This document shows positions 10,359-22,519 of a stretch of DNA of 64,000 bases, piece by piece (the first letter of the stretch is position 1; the number at the start of each line of letters is the position of its first letter). Source of the stretch: Metarhizium brunneum (Eukaryota; Ascomycota; Sordariomycetes; Hypocreales; Clavicipitaceae); contig NC_089422.1 in assembly GCF_013426205.1 (NCBI RefSeq), forward strand, positions 3,100,001-3,164,000, in the 5' to 3' direction. The notes beneath the pieces are model-generated. The model searched no databases and was not told the DNA's origin. It saw only the letters and a program-made list of their open reading frames with translations. Both the position numbers and the translations under genes were made by a program.

Positions 10359-11858
10359 TCAAGACGTCTTGGAACTCTCTGATCTCTTCCTTTTGCGCTC
10401 TTGGCCTTGGTCATGGCCCTGGCCCTGGTCATCGTCATCGCCGTCATCATCCTCCTCCTCCTGCTCTCGCTTCCTTTCCCTGTCACTCTTCTCCTCCTCC
10501 AATGCCTCTTTGACTTCCTCACCCCCCAAATCCTTCATTTCATCCCACTCCACGCCGTATTCCGTAGCGGCAAACTTGATCTCTCGTCGAAGACCATTGG
10601 CGTCATGTACGAGTTGGTCCCATTTCGCCGGGTCGAACCCCCGTTCTTGATACAGAGCGTTTTGCCGCCTTGAAACCGTCACGTTCATGGCCGCCTTGTA
10701 GCTCAAGTCCCGGCTGATGAACAAGAACCACAGATAGCCGCCCATGATGCTGGCCAGTCCCGCGAGGTAGGTAATGGGCTCGACCAGGTCCCAGCCCATG
10801 TCGGTGTGAAATGTCACATAGTAAACAATCCCCCACCAGCCTGCCAACGCCGCGAAGCCGCCCTTGGCGAGTGCATGAGCACCCTTGTGCGCCAATAGAT
10901 CGCACTCCCGCTTCACCGTTGCCATCTGGTCAATCTCCTGCGACATTTGCCGCAGCCTCATTCGCATGTAGTATGTTCTGTCCTTGAAGCTCGGCACGGC
11001 AACTCGCAGCTCCTCGCCGTGCCCCTCGATCGTGACGGAAAACTCGCGGCCACGAGCGGCGTCTCGAATAAAGTCGCCAATCTCGGTGCTTCCACTCCAG
11101 CGGACCCAGTGAGTGTCGCCTTTGCTTGGCCCCTCACGCCCGAGACCAGAATAAGATGCAACGTTGGACCCGTTGCCATTCGACTCCCCCCTTTTCTCAT
11201 CACTCTTGTTGCCGCCCGTGTAGTCTGCCTCGGCCCGGAAGATGATTTCGGGCAGTTTCTCGTGATCCTTTACCCGAAGAGGGGGGATTTCGGCCTGGAT
11301 GAGCCTCTCCAGGTAGGAGAGCGGCTGCTGCGGATGGACGAGCAACGCTAGAGGCTCAACCGCTTCTTGTTTCGGCTTGTTTGTCTTGGTCTCGTTCGAA
11401 TTGATGTATTCTTGCTCGGGGTGAAAGGGGATGGGGAGGATGAGCTTCAGCAGTCGAGTGGGAGTCGTTAGCAGACGGCCTGCGACGAGAAGTTAGCGCC
11501 TCTCGTGTCGCGGAAACAAGGATGAGCAGGCCCTTGACTTCCACAGACCTTTGGTTGCATCTCCCCCGGTCGGGTCAGGCGAGGTCGACTTGGGCAACGA
11601 TCCACTGCTCTCACGATGCCACGGCCTGTCATCAACCTTTCGCTGTGTTGAACCGCGGCCGCGAGCCTCGTCCCGGGAATTAGTGTAATTGGTATGCCTT
11701 GTGCTGGAACTTGAAAACTGAAGCTTGAGAGCACTAGGCGCTATCATGGGCCACGGTGAAGCTCTCCAACAGCCAGCTTGCGGGTTGCCCAAGCTCACGG
11801 CGGGCGGCCAAGCCATCTTTTTGGCGGCCAACGTGGTGCCACGGATGACATGGCCCAT
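10359..11858 (-). CDS. MCU: Mitochondrial calcium uniporter pore subunit (MCU), 2 exons
   Basis: Pore-forming subunit of the inner-membrane Ca2+ uniporter. Exons 11858-11549 and 11479-10359 (69-nt intron) join to 476 residues. The join restores [17 protein letters not shown], a conserved stretch at the start of the fungal matrix domain. Residues 1-60 are rich in Ala, Arg, Lys and Ser with RHTNYT and no acid, as expected for a mitochondrial presequence. The matrix domain has [21 protein letters not shown] coiled-coil ([20 protein letters not shown]) precedes two membrane helices. The selectivity filter [15 protein letters not shown] (near 330-340) contains the essential WDxxEP. The tail after residue about 430 is extremely acidic and Gln-rich, then basic. 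An internal in-frame Met gives a shorter frame, but the MTS-bearing exon 1 is clearly needed. Confidence 0.95.
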
Positions 11859-13326
11859 GGCGCCGTGCGGAATTCAAGCCCGAGGGGCAGTTGTGCAGGC
11901 ACGGCGTGAAAAGACCAAATATGAAAGCAGTGCGGTCCAGCAACCTCTGTTGGCGATGTGAGGTCAATGGAATCAATTGATGGTCGCGTGTGCAACCACG
12001 CTTGCTGAACGTGACGGTGCGCATCTGTGCATCTGTGCATCTGCTGGTATGATGACGTCACCAGTGCCAGGCGGAAGAGACGTCATGTGGTCGGCTCGCA
12101 AGTGCCGCGGCTGCCCGCTCCCAGGCCCAGGAACAAGACGGCAGTCGCTTGCTGGTGCTCACTGCTCACTGCTCACTGCTCACTGCTCGCTGCTCGCTGC
12201 TCGCTGTCTGGAGGCGCACGCAAACTTTGGCGAGGCGCCGACGGCATCACCTCTTCATGTTTAGGCTTCGAGCCGTGCACGTGGCTCCCAGCCTCCGACT
12301 GTCTACTGAGCAGTGACTTCTCCGTGGCGGCATCCTGATCGATTTGATTGCTTCATGTACCCCGCTGGCGACACGAGAAAGCAGCAGACAAAATAGACCT
12401 GCAGAGCTGCAGAGTCCAGACAATGTTGTACCAGACACTTGTAGACGGCTGTCCTAGCTCTTTTGACTTGGCCTCACTTGACTTACCGAGTCTTTTCATT
12501 ATAATTCTGCCCCAAAAAAAAAAAAAACTCCCAATGTCTTTAGAATGTGTACATTCTACCATGTAATAAGACGGTGCATTTTGATGGTCCGCTAGTTACT
12601 TAGAGTTCTTCGAATTAGTAGTTCTACCCTTGCTCTTTGTGGCGGTGCCATGATATATTACGGCAGAAGTCTACGGGTAGTCAACCTTTGCCAGCGTAAC
12701 TCCATAATTCTGTGAGTCTCTGGTTGTTCAAGTACATCGATGGCCATGTTCAGTGCCATCTGCTAGGAGTTGCTCTGCTTGAATGGCCCTCTGATACGTA
12801 CCTTGGCCTTTGACGTCTTGTGCCAGTGTTCACATTGGCATTACATTATTTCGGTCTAACCTAACGACGATAAGATTCAGCCAAAGAGCTCCATAAAGTT
12901 CCACAGTGTGCTGTAATAGTCAATTCCATCACCATCCCTCGCTCTCTCGTAGCCCCCATGTACTTGTCCAGCAAAGTGTCTTTGCGTCTTTCAACCTTGA
13001 TACCGCCTGCCCTAGTGTGTGGCATCTCGTATAATCCAAGTAGCATTCTCAAAAGTACCAGGTTAAGCCTACTAGACAATGCTAGGCCATTATAGTGCCA
13101 TGTTTAGTTAGCTGGTCCTTTGCGATATGCTTCAGCTACTTGCAAAATCCAAAGTACACGGGCAAGCCTGTCAATCCCAGCCCTCTGGGGGAAAAGACAT
13201 ATATATGCTCAGCTTCCCAGTCTCTTCGTCTTCCATGTTCTACAAAGACGTACTCTAATTCGCTTTTCTGTATTACTACTGTTAGCTACGAAAACACCAA
13301 CGTCACAGTCTCTTTCCACAGTCATC
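11859..13326. other. Intergenic, no gene seen
   Basis: Holds the promoter of the uniporter gene and the leader of the gene at 13327, plus a seven-base tandem repeat and a pure A run near 12514-12526. The last 80 bases before 13327 are pyrimidine-rich, typical of fungal promoters. No other coding signal was recognised. Confidence 0.5.
12157..12205. repeat. 7-bp tandem repeat, seven copies
   Basis: Four copies of GCTCACT followed by three of GCTCGCT, without interruption. A minisatellite-like slippage product in the uniporter upstream region. Confidence 0.95.
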
Positions 13327-14454
13327 ATGTCCGTGAGCTCGCCCTTGGCCTCAACAGCTTCAACCATGGCTCCTACTTTCGGTGCAAGGTTGACGCTTCC
13401 AATACGTTCCCGACGTGCAAGTCTTGCATCACGCCCCCGGCCCATCTATGAGTTTCCGCCCTTGTCTACGGAAACGGGCCATGCACGAATGGCCTCAAAC
13501 ACTATACGTGCGCTCGACTTGTCAAGCAACGAAACTTCTACGCCACTTGACTCGTCACTGCCATTCACCTCTAATACCATAACCGCTCTCGATTTGGCAT
13601 CCGTCGACCACAGACGTATCCGACCTGGCCCACGAGGGCCACTGACCGAGAGCGCACTGTTGGCTCACAACTTGGCATACGACGGACCCTCAATCCTATC
13701 TAACTGGGCAAGAGTATCCTCTGTAGCTGGAGTCGGCCGCAATGGCGAACAAGCACCTCGACCGACCCCAGTTCCGGCGTATCTGTACCGCACCCCGGTC
13801 GTGCCTTCTATACAGCGTTGGTTCCCGAGTATCGTAAACGCTCGGCAACGAACGCGTTGTGACAGAATGATGCTACGTGCGGGAGTCGAGGCGTTGTATA
13901 CCAAGGCCGCCCTCATGGCCAACAACTCGCGCCTCGAATGGGAGATGGACTTCATGGGATACTTCCGCTGGAAGCCATGGAGCAGACAAAGCGGCGAAGA
14001 ACTTGTCAAATGGGCCCATGACCAAAGTCATGATTACTACTGGAGCTCCCAGGCCAAAGGAATCTTTGAAAAGGCCTCGCAGAGTGGCTTTCCGCACAAG
14101 AGATACTACCCAGCATTCGAGGGAGGAGCCATCTTGGACAAGTTCACTTTTCGCATCCAAAAAATGCTTCTAGACGCCGGAATTCTCAACCTCGTCGTTG
14201 CGAGAATCCACACGGACTATTACATCGTCGTGCCCGTTGGCCTGAGCCGCCCGGTGTACAACGCCAACGAGTTTAATCCACTGGAACAGACCTTTATTTC
14301 CACGTGGTATCCTTTCTACTTCCTCCTTTTGGCGGATCTGCCCGGCGAGGATCGGTACATGACTTTCCGTCGCGAGTTTATGCGTGTCAGCAACACCCTC
14401 AGGGGCTACTATATCGAGCGAACACCCTCTTGGCGTGGTTGCTCTAGCCTCTGA
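13327..14454 (+). CDS. Unrecognised 375-residue protein
   Basis: Single open frame; I chose ATG 13327 (MSVSSPLASTAS) because the context (ATCATGT after a C/T-rich leader) is good and the frame upstream reads through probable leader. No family recognised. The first 110 residues are Ser/Thr/Arg-rich and probably disordered, with a loosely repeated TIRALDLSS / TITALDLAS pair about 40 residues apart. From about 185 the protein becomes compact: MDFMGYFRWKPWSRQSGEEL, then ILDKFTFRIQKMLLDAGILN, then TWYPFYFLLLADLPGEDRYM. No signal peptide, no clear membrane helix. Codon use and the absence of stops over more than 1.1 kb support a real gene. It ends WRGCSSL. Confidence 0.7.
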   Translation: MSVSSPLASTASTMAPTFGARLTLPIRSRRASLASRPRPIYEFPPLSTETGHARMASNTIRALDLSSNETSTPLDSSLPFTSNTITALDLASVDHRRIRPGPRGPLTESALLAHNLAYDGPSILSNWARVSSVAGVGRNGEQAPRPTPVPAYLYRTPVVPSIQRWFPSIVNARQRTRCDRMMLRAGVEALYTKAALMANNSRLEWEMDFMGYFRWKPWSRQSGEELVKWAHDQSHDYYWSSQAKGIFEKASQSGFPHKRYYPAFEGGAILDKFTFRIQKMLLDAGILNLVVARIHTDYYIVVPVGLSRPVYNANEFNPLEQTFISTWYPFYFLLLADLPGEDRYMTFRREFMRVSNTLRGYYIERTPSWRGCSSL

Positions 14455-15263
14455 TCGACTTCAATCGGCTAGGGGCCCAATGGACTCCAACTTGTCGTAA
14501 TGGATGTATATGTCGGTGCCCTGGATGAAGATGGTAGCAAAGCGCATCACTTCTTGGAGAGGGGGCCTGTATCTTTTCTTCTCTGTTCTGTACATGTTTT
14601 ATTAGCTCACATGAGAGCACAACCGGTGGATTCGGGGACCATTTCTCGTCACTCTGTCAATGGACACACTAGTGCTTGGATTGGTTTTGTATTCTGCCGG
14701 GCTTGGATAATAAATTGTAATAGTTGTCAAGACTCTTGTGGCGTTTCGTGATGTAATGATGAATGTTTAACGCTTTGCGCCGGTTTGTGGCTCGATAATG
14801 ATGTTGTAGTGATCGTCGACTTCTTGGTGTCTGTCACCATCAAACGTTGGAGTGATCTGCGAGGTTAACAGTGGAGAACTTCTAATTGCGTCTCCAACTT
14901 GCAAATGTCAACGACTGGTTGGATCCCAGATGCCATCTGTCAATGCTAGCTCGACACTAAGGTGATTGAGATGCTGAACAGGTGGCCAATCTCATCCGTC
15001 CATGTTGGTCGACTTGGCAACCTCGGGCGGCGATGGCGGGGTTTTTCCCAACGGAGCCCCGCACTAAAAGACGAATGTGACAGGCCAAACGTGTGACGGC
15101 CAAGCCCAATCAATCTCCTTCTCGAATGCTCTCGCCATTGATTTCTTTTCCCAGTGTCTAGCGGTGTAGGCCAAATCTTTCCGCAAGGCCAAGTGTTCGT
15201 TGTATTGTCAAACTTCACCCACTCCCGACAATTGACAGTTGACAGCCGACAGGCGTTTCGACA
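14455..15263. other. Intergenic, no gene seen
   Basis: 3' region of the unknown gene and promoter of mevalonate pyrophosphate decarboxylase. A short open frame at 14500-14751 has no family features. No regulatory site was convincing. Confidence 0.45.
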
Positions 15264-16509
15264 ATGGCTGACAACAAGGTCTATCGCGCGAGCACCACGG
15301 CCCCGGTGAATATCGCCGTTGTGAAGTAATTGTCTCCCCCACCACACCCAGTCTTGCAATTGAGGGCGAACCTCTGCTGATATCGTCTCGAATAGATACT
15401 GGGGCAAGCGAGATGCGAAACTCAACCTCCCGACCAACAGTTCCCTCTCCGTCACGCTCTCTCAAGCTGATCTCCGAACCCTGACGACAGCCTCCTGCTC
15501 CGCCTCCTTTTCCGATGGTGATAGCCTGATGCTCAATGGCGAACCCTCGGACATCTCCGGAGCACGAACCCAAGCCTGCTTCCGCGAATTGAGAGCTCGC
15601 CGTGCCGCCCTGGAAGCTTCCAACGCATCTCTTCCCAAGTTGTCGACCTTGCCCCTGAAGATTGTCTCCGAGAACAACTTCCCCACAGCTGCTGGTCTGG
15701 CTTCCTCGGCCGCTGGCTTCGCCGCCTTGGTCCAGGCCATTGCCAACCTATACGAACTTCCAGAGTCGCCGTCAGAGCTTTCCCTGATTGCTAGACAGGG
15801 TTCTGGATCAGCGTGCCGCAGCCTCTTTGGCGGCTACGTTGCGTGGAGAATGGGAGACAAGGAGGACGGGAGCGACTCCATGGCCGATCTGGTCGCGCCG
15901 GCGTCGCACTGGCCCAGCATGCGCGCACTTATCCTCGTTGTCAGCGCCGCCAAGAAGGGCGTTTCATCCACCTCTGGCATGCAGCAAACAGTCGCCACGT
16001 CCGGCTTGTTCCAGCAGAGAATCGCCCAAGTCGTCCCCGCCAACATGGACCTCATGGAGAAGGCCATCAAGGCCAAGGACTTTGCCAAGTTTGCCGAAGT
16101 TACCATGCGCGACTCCAATTCGTTCCACGCCTGCTGTGCCGATACATATCCCCCAATTTTCTACATGAACGACGTCTCTCGTGCGGCTATCCGCGCCGTG
16201 GAGTCAATCAACGCCAAGGCTGGAAAGACCATTGCCGCTTACACGTTTGATGCCGGTCCCAACTGCGTCGTTTACTATCTTGAGGAAGATGCCCCCACAG
16301 TGCTTGGTGCGTTTGCAGGAGTTCTGAATGGCGTTTCGGGATGGAAAGACGACAGTTCTAGCGTCAAGTCTGGCGCAAAGTTGGAAGATGGGATTGCTAG
16401 CACGTTGAAGGACGGAGTGAGCAGAGTCATTATGACTGGCGTTGGCGAGGGTCCGTTGAAGACGGAAGAGTATTTGGTGGGTGAGGATGGTCAGGCTGTG
16501 AAGAGGTAG
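15264..16509 (+). CDS. ERG19: Mevalonate pyrophosphate decarboxylase, 2 exons
   Basis: Makes isopentenyl diphosphate from mevalonate-5-diphosphate with ATP, the last mevalonate-pathway step feeding sterols, dolichol and ubiquinone. Exons 15264-15325 and 15396-16509 (70-nt intron GTAATT...TAG) give 391 residues, the family length. The join restores APVNIAVVK-YWGKRD, the invariant N-terminal motif. GHMP-kinase features are clear: NNFPTAAGLASSAAGFAAL (ATP-binding loop), ARQGSGSACRSLFGGYVAW, and MRDSNSFHACC. DAGPNCV near the C-terminus carries the last catalytic region. The start is the first ATG of the frame, giving MADNKVYRASTTAP. Very sure. Confidence 0.97.
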
Positions 16510-16955
16510 GCATGCTGTGAGATTTGAAGCTAGACATGCCATTGTTCACCTAGACGCAAGCCATTATATATTAATGAAGTGCTGTAATTACTCAGAGGCA
16601 TTGCATATTGGCAACTTTCTTCGACACACCAGGTGATTTCGGGTGATTCGCGGAACTCTCGCAACATAACGCGGCCTGAAGCTTGGTCGGCGTCATCACC
16701 ACCAGCTGGCAGGGTGTCGTTGGCAGCTGTGAGCGACTAGCTATTCAAATAACCAGGCATGTTTTCACAACACCGTGTCATGAACGCGCAAACCCACACT
16801 TTTCCTCTTCACCATTTAGTTTTTTTCTCTATATTCTTTCCAAACGTGTGTTGCGGACCACGGTGCGAAATCATTGTCCTCTCGTTTATGGCTTAGTACT
16901 CCGTACGATTCCGGCACCACTTTGGCAATTTCGCACCTCTGACATCTCACTCACC

Positions 16956-18430
16956 ATGGAACAAAAAGTCCTCCACAACGATACTAATGACCAGACGCCC
17001 ATTCAGTTCGCAGATTTGATCAAGCAAGGGGACGATGTCGAGATTGCCGAGCTTGACAAGTCGGGCAACGTTCAACGTCGCTGGCTTCATCGCCCAGACA
17101 ATACCATAGCGATTGTCAGTTTCACCGTGCTCCAACACTCACTCACTCACTCACTCCACCACCAACCCATGAATCAATCTACTGACATTTCACGCGGCAG
17201 CTGGAGTCCAAAACCGAGCCAAACGGCATCATTCACAGCTCCGTGCGGGAATGGAAACGATTTCTCTCAGACGCCTTTCTGCCCATTGGATTTCCCCACT
17301 CCGTATCCAACGACTACCTCGCCTATCAAACGTATGATTCTCTGCAGGCCTTCTTCTCGACAATCACGTCCCTCCTGGCCAACCGAGCTTTGCTCCAGGG
17401 CCTGGGGGTGGGAGATGCCGACTCCTCCGCCACATTTGCGATGCTCATCACCATCCTCACGGATGCCACGTCCCGCATCGCCACCATCGTGTTCGCGCAC
17501 CGCTTCGGCCTGCGCATCGAGCCCGACGCCAAGCGGTTCCGCTTCCTGGCCGACATCTTCAACGACTCGGCGTTTTTCCTCGAGCTCTACAGCCCCTACT
17601 TTGGAGACTACGGCAAGATCCTGGCCCTCTCTGTCGGGCAGGCTCTGCGGGCCCTATGCGGAGTGGCGGCCGGTGCTAGCAAGGCCGCCTTGAGCGTGCA
17701 TTTCGCCAAACACGACAACTTGGCCGAGCTGAATGCCAAGGAGGCCAGCCAGGAAACGGCAGTGGGGTTGATTGGACTTGTCGTCGGCACTCTGGTGGTC
17801 AAGCTTGTGCAAGATCATCAGAGCGTCGTTTATTTGATGGTGGCTTTGGTCTTTGCGCATCTCTGGATGAACTATCTCGGCGTGAGGAGCGTTTGTATGA
17901 CGACGCTTAATCGCCAGCGAGCTACGATTCTGTTCAGGGAGTACATGACGACGGGGAGGGTGCTTACTCCTGAGGCCGTGGCCGCGCGGGAGAACATAGT
18001 CTTGTGGCTTCCTGTGGTAGGTGGTCGCCTTGCCGAACGGGTTTGCAAGATTGAATTTGCCGAGAGCTACCAAAGGGCCGCTGCGAGCTGCAACGGGAGA
18101 CGAGTCAAGGTGGTAGATGGGGAAAAGTACACCTTGTTTGTTACGGAGCCGCGCGACGGCCGTATTGGAGCCATCAAGGTACTGCTTTGGTTCGGCTGCG
18201 AACCCAGACACGCCGTTTTGGCGTGGTTTAAAGCAATGGAGACTGCGTGGTCGATGGATAAGGAGGGCTATCACGTCGAGACCTCTGCAGCACTCACGCA
18301 GAGGCACGCGGATGACGAGGACCTGTGGAAGTCACTGGGCCGGCTGGGCTGGGATCTGGAGGCGCAGGCCTTTGAGACGAGTGCGCCTATTCGACTCCGT
18401 GCCCAGTCAGCTGCCCGGAAGGACGAGTAG
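16956..18430 (+). CDS. RUS family (DUF647) membrane protein, 2 exons
   Basis: Root-UVB-sensitive family protein; plant RUS1/RUS2 act in UV-B response and vitamin B6 homeostasis, while the fungal role is not established. Exons 16956-17114 and 17201-18430 (86-nt intron with GTCAGT donor) join to 462 residues, restoring PDNTIAI-LESKTEPNG. Family features: FLPIGFPHSVSNDYLAYQTY, GVGDADSSATFAML, ADIFNDSAFFLELYSP, and a hydrophobic core with VGQALRALCGVAAGASKAAL and LIGLVVGTLVVKLV. The C-terminal part is the usual cytosolic domain. The intron contains an ACTC microsatellite (about 17136-17155). A palindromic TACTCCGTA copy lies 51 bp upstream of the ATG. Confidence 0.92.
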
Positions 18431-18717
18431 CTGCGCAAAGATTGATGGATGCGAAAATCATGTAGAGTAGCTTACGATTGACTCGCCAGAATGGCGAACT
18501 AGACGATTGGTATGAGAACGAACGAAGAGGGGAAACTTCTCCAAACATGGGGAGGAGTATATTGTACAAGAGCACAAGCTCGTCTATAACGCACGCAGGC
18601 AACTGGTTTAGATGCCGCCCAACGCCAAATGGTATCATACAGGTTTTCGTAAACTCTTTTCTTCCTTTTGTACAGAGTGAAGGCAATGCCAGTATTCAGC
18701 CGCCCTTGGCAGGGGCG

Positions 18718-19603
18718 TCACGCCAAACCCGTCCATCGCATGGCGCGCATCTTGACGCCCTCCCAGGTATTCAGCTTGGGCCGCACGTCCAGATAAAAGC
18801 TCGGCCCGGCCTTATCCTTGGCGCCCGGCCGCCCGGCATAAAAGTCAATCACGTATTCGACGCGAGTGCCGCATCGGTCAATGACCCAGTCGTGGCGGTC
18901 AAAGGGCGCGGTGTATCCGAGGATGGTGTTGATACGGGCGGTCGGCGTCATGCGGTCGTTTTTGTTGGCGAAGGATTCGAGTTTTGGCCCGCCGCAGCTG
19001 ACAATCGCCTCTTGTCAGCACTGGGCGGGCGTCGAGGGACAAACCGAATGGTTTGGAAACATACCTTGATTTTGAGAGATACGGAGCCTCCCACTGCTTA
19101 ATCTGCTGCCAGGCGCGTTCGTTGACGGCATTATGAATCGGCACCACGGTTTTCATGTCTGCGACTCTCGCATCGTAGCCCTTGCGCTTCATGGCGTCGA
19201 AAAACATCTTCTCCGAGGGATAGACCCAGTTCCCGGAGGCGTCGACGCCGGATTCGATTTCGGCGTTGGGTGCATTGGCGGATGCGCCGTGGTCTACGGG
19301 ACATGCCTCGGACCCGGTGGCAGATCGGGGAATAGTCGAGATTACGCGATCAGTGGTGAGAGGAGCATTGCGAGGCTTGACTTCGGGGGTGGCTGGTGCC
19401 GTTGATGCTGACGTCCAGGGCATATAAGATGTTATTGCCTGCGTCCATGACTTGGACTGCGCTTGTGAGGTATGGTCCACGGGACATTGGGCGGCGGCGG
19501 CGGCTTGCGACTTGGTAGCTTCGGCTGCGCGAGCTTGGGAGAGCCATGCGTCGCGGGTTTTGTGATCGACGGGGCATGCATCCTCTTTATTCGCGGAAGA
19601 CAT
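18718..19603 (-). CDS. CYC3: Cytochrome c haem lyase (holocytochrome c synthase), 2 exons
   Basis: Attaches haem covalently to apocytochrome c (or c1) in the mitochondrial intermembrane space. Exons 19603-19065 and 18997-18718 (67-nt intron GTATGT...CAG) join to 272 residues. The join restores YLSKS-SCGGPKLESF. Three CPVDH haem-regulatory motifs are seen, at residues about 10, 40 and 101. The catalytic body has GNWVYPSEKMFFDAMKRKGY, then VVPIHNAVNERAWQQI with the haem-ligand His, then TPTARINTILGYTAPFDRHD and VEYVIDFYAG. The start MSSANKEDACPVDH is favoured over an ATG 18 codons upstream because it puts the first motif near the N-terminus as in relatives. Whether it serves cytochrome c, c1 or both is not visible. 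Confidence 0.95.
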
Positions 19604-20745
19604 TTTGGGATCGATCTTTGATGGTGGGAGGCGGTGTCGAGCTGAGGTGTGTGCCAATTAAGGCGCATTTGCTGGGACCTGCGGTGAAACTATCGCCAAA
19701 TTTTTGGCGTCGGCATCGGGAATAGTCGATGACGGGAAATTGATTGTTAACAGTGGAAAATCGAGCCGCCGTTTTACCGGGTGCAGTTTACCGGCATTTG
19801 CCGCCCCATGCCAGTGGTTTTAGTGGTCCGCAGCCAGTGCTTATAGGGACTAGGCATTCTGAGCTCTAGTGCTAGTTATCAATGATAGTAATTGATTGAC
19901 TGGATAGCTTCACACGAATCCCCCATTATTATTCTTTGATAAAAGACGTAGTATTATTTCTAGTGTCATTTTCGCTATGATCAGTTGCATGGAATATAGA
20001 CAAGAAGTACTAAAAAAAATACTACCAGGAGTCGATAACAGCTCCTTCGCCACAAAATGTCGCGTCGATCTTGAACAGGACCAAAACCTCAGGGATTCTC
20101 CACGCAGCATCGAATCGCTTGTATTTCGCCCAAATTCAAGATCAGAATCCATGGCGAGAGCATCTACTGTAAGGTGATATCATGTCATGGATGAAATCAT
20201 ACATACCGAGGCCGACTTGAACACTTACCAGTTCAAGGGCGACGAGTATTAAACGCCGGAGAGCGTGCCAGATAGTATTTCGGCCGATGGGTGGATTGCA
20301 CCACAGAGCGTGACGGAGAGTAGCAAGGAGACCGGGATATTCCCCGCGATAAGGCCCTGTCGGATATTGGTTCTAGAAACAAAGTGCAAAAGTTCTTGCA
20401 TGCAGGTTTTTTCTTTTCAATGTAACCCGGAATTGTACTCGACAACTCTTAACAGAGTTGCATTGTGGTGTGGTGGTGGTGTGGTGAGACGTATCAGGTA
20501 CAAAAGCAGTCCAGTCCTCGCCATGTGCAGCCGCATGTCGCGTGACGTCGCTGACATCCATAACCCCCAGTGCCAGCCAGCTTCTTCCTTGCCGCAACCC
20601 GTCACCCTCGATCTTGGGACCCCAGATCAGAGGCCATGTCTGCACATCCACCACAATGACAGGCCGCAGCACGCCATCGTCTTCGTCGGTGCTGCTCCCC
20701 ATGCCCGGGCACCCGGGCTCATCATGGGCAACGTATCGCTCCAGA
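19604..20745. other. Intergenic between divergent genes
   Basis: Promoters of the haem lyase (minus) and CLN3 homologue (plus). The middle (about 19860-20030) is AT-rich. Open frames here overlap on several strands and have no family character. Confidence 0.45.
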
Positions 20746-22123
20746 ATGGCGTCCCTGCTCCGACACCAGGACACCAAGGTTCTCATCGCGTTTTGGCTAT
20801 TCGGTGCGCTGCGCCTGATTTCTCAATGCCTCTTTCCGCTACAGATCCCGTGACAGCTGCGACTAACATGACGGTGATGCAACAGGCCTGATCAATAATG
20901 TTCTCTATGTCATCATTCTTTCGGCCGCCCAAGACCTCGTCGGCTCCTCTATCCCCAAAGGCGTCGTCCTCCTCGCCGATGTCATGCCGTCATTCTTCAC
21001 CAAGCTCATCGCCCCGTACTTCATACACCACGTCCCGTACCGCGTGAGAGTCCTTGTCTTCATTACCTTGTCGGCCGTCGGCATGCTCATGGTTGCGTTA
21101 ACGCCGCCGTCGAAATCGGTCTCGGTAAAGATGGTCGGGGTGGTGCTGGCGAGCCTAAGCAGCGGAGGAGGCGAGCTCAGCTTCTTGGGATTGTCGCACT
21201 ACTATGGACACATAAGCCTTGTAGGATGGGGATCGGGGACCGGTGCTGCCGGCCTAGTCGGTGCCGGCCTGTACGTCGTCTTGACGGAGTGGTGGAGATT
21301 CAGCGTGAGAGACAGCTTGTTGTTTTCTGCGTGCCTGCCTGCTGTCATGTTTGTGAGCTTCTTCTTCATTTTGCCGCTGGATCCGTTGCGAAAGTCTTCG
21401 CAGCAGAAGGACTATGAAACGGTTCCAGACCAGGATCTTACGGAAGAGGATGTGGAGGATATGCCGCAGGGAGTGGCTTCGTCTGCGCTGCTGGCGCCAG
21501 GCCCGTCGAATGTTCACGCAGCTTACTCGCTACACAGCCTAGAGGGGTCAAGCTCGTTGAGAAACAACTTGAGGCGCGCCAAGTCTCTGTTTATCCCATA
21601 TATGGCACCTCTTTTACTTGTGTACATCGCCGAGTACATCATCAACCAAGGGGTTTCGCCGACCCTCCTCTTTCCCATCGAATCGTCTCCTTTTGAAGAA
21701 TATCGCGGCTTTTACCCCTTTTATGGATTCTTGTATCAGCTGGGCGTCTTCATTTCTCGATCCTCCACTCCATTTATCCGCATCCACACACTCTACGTCC
21801 CGTCCGTCCTGCAGGTTGGCAACATGGTGCTTCTGATTCTTCAAAGTTTGTTCTTCTTTATCCCTTCGGTGTATATTGTCTTTATCATTATATTCTGGGA
21901 AGGCCTGCTGGGAGGGGCAGTGTACGTGAATTGCTTCGCTGAGATTATGGAGAATATCCCTGAAGAAGAGCGCGAGTTTAGCTTGAGTGCTACCACTGTA
22001 AGTGACAGTGGAGGCATCTGCGTCGCGGCATTTGTGAGTATTTTGCTGGAGCCGAGTCTTTGTGCGTATCAGCTGGCGCATGGGAGGGATTGGTGCCGTC
22101 GGATTGAGGCCCAACGTAGTTGA
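20746..22123 (+). CDS. BTN1: CLN3/Btn1 (battenin) vacuolar membrane protein, 2 exons
   Basis: Homologue of human CLN3 and yeast Btn1, polytopic vacuole/lysosome membrane proteins that affect luminal pH and basic amino-acid balance. Exons 20746-20803 and 20886-22123 (82-nt intron GTGCGC...CAG) join to 431 residues. The join restores [24 protein letters not shown], the conserved first membrane helix. Other family blocks: [50 protein letters not shown], and [18 protein letters not shown]. About ten hydrophobic helices are visible, with a charged cytosolic loop near 190-230 ([12 protein letters not shown]). The tail ends [14 protein letters not shown]. The small first exon is needed for the helix, so a start in exon 2 would be wrong. 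Confidence 0.95.
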
Positions 22124-22519
22124 TCGGATAGAGAGGCACGATATTGTGGTTAATTTGGTAGATATATTTTTCTGATATATCAATATATGTACAAGTAACT
22201 CAATTCACGTCTTGTACTCTGGGAGGCTCCAACCCCCTGAATAGCGAATGCCCAATTCCATTTAGAAATTATAGCAAGTATACAGCGCAGCGATCAATCA
22301 TTCTCCATTTATGTATCAGTATCAGTGACGCAAAAAAATCCAAAGCGCCTGCATTTTGATATCTGCCTGTTTGCTGGTAATGCATTCTTGCCGTCAAAAC
22401 AAACAACTTATTGTGGGGCACCGAACGAACTACCTTTGTCCGCCTCACGAACTCCATACATCTTCGATATATCATCACCATGTTTCTCCAAGACCCTCTT
22501 CTCGCTTCACTCAAAAGCC

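Noticed and set aside
11493..11858. Separate 121-residue basic protein
   Set aside because: It is exon 1 of the calcium uniporter and supplies its mitochondrial presequence.
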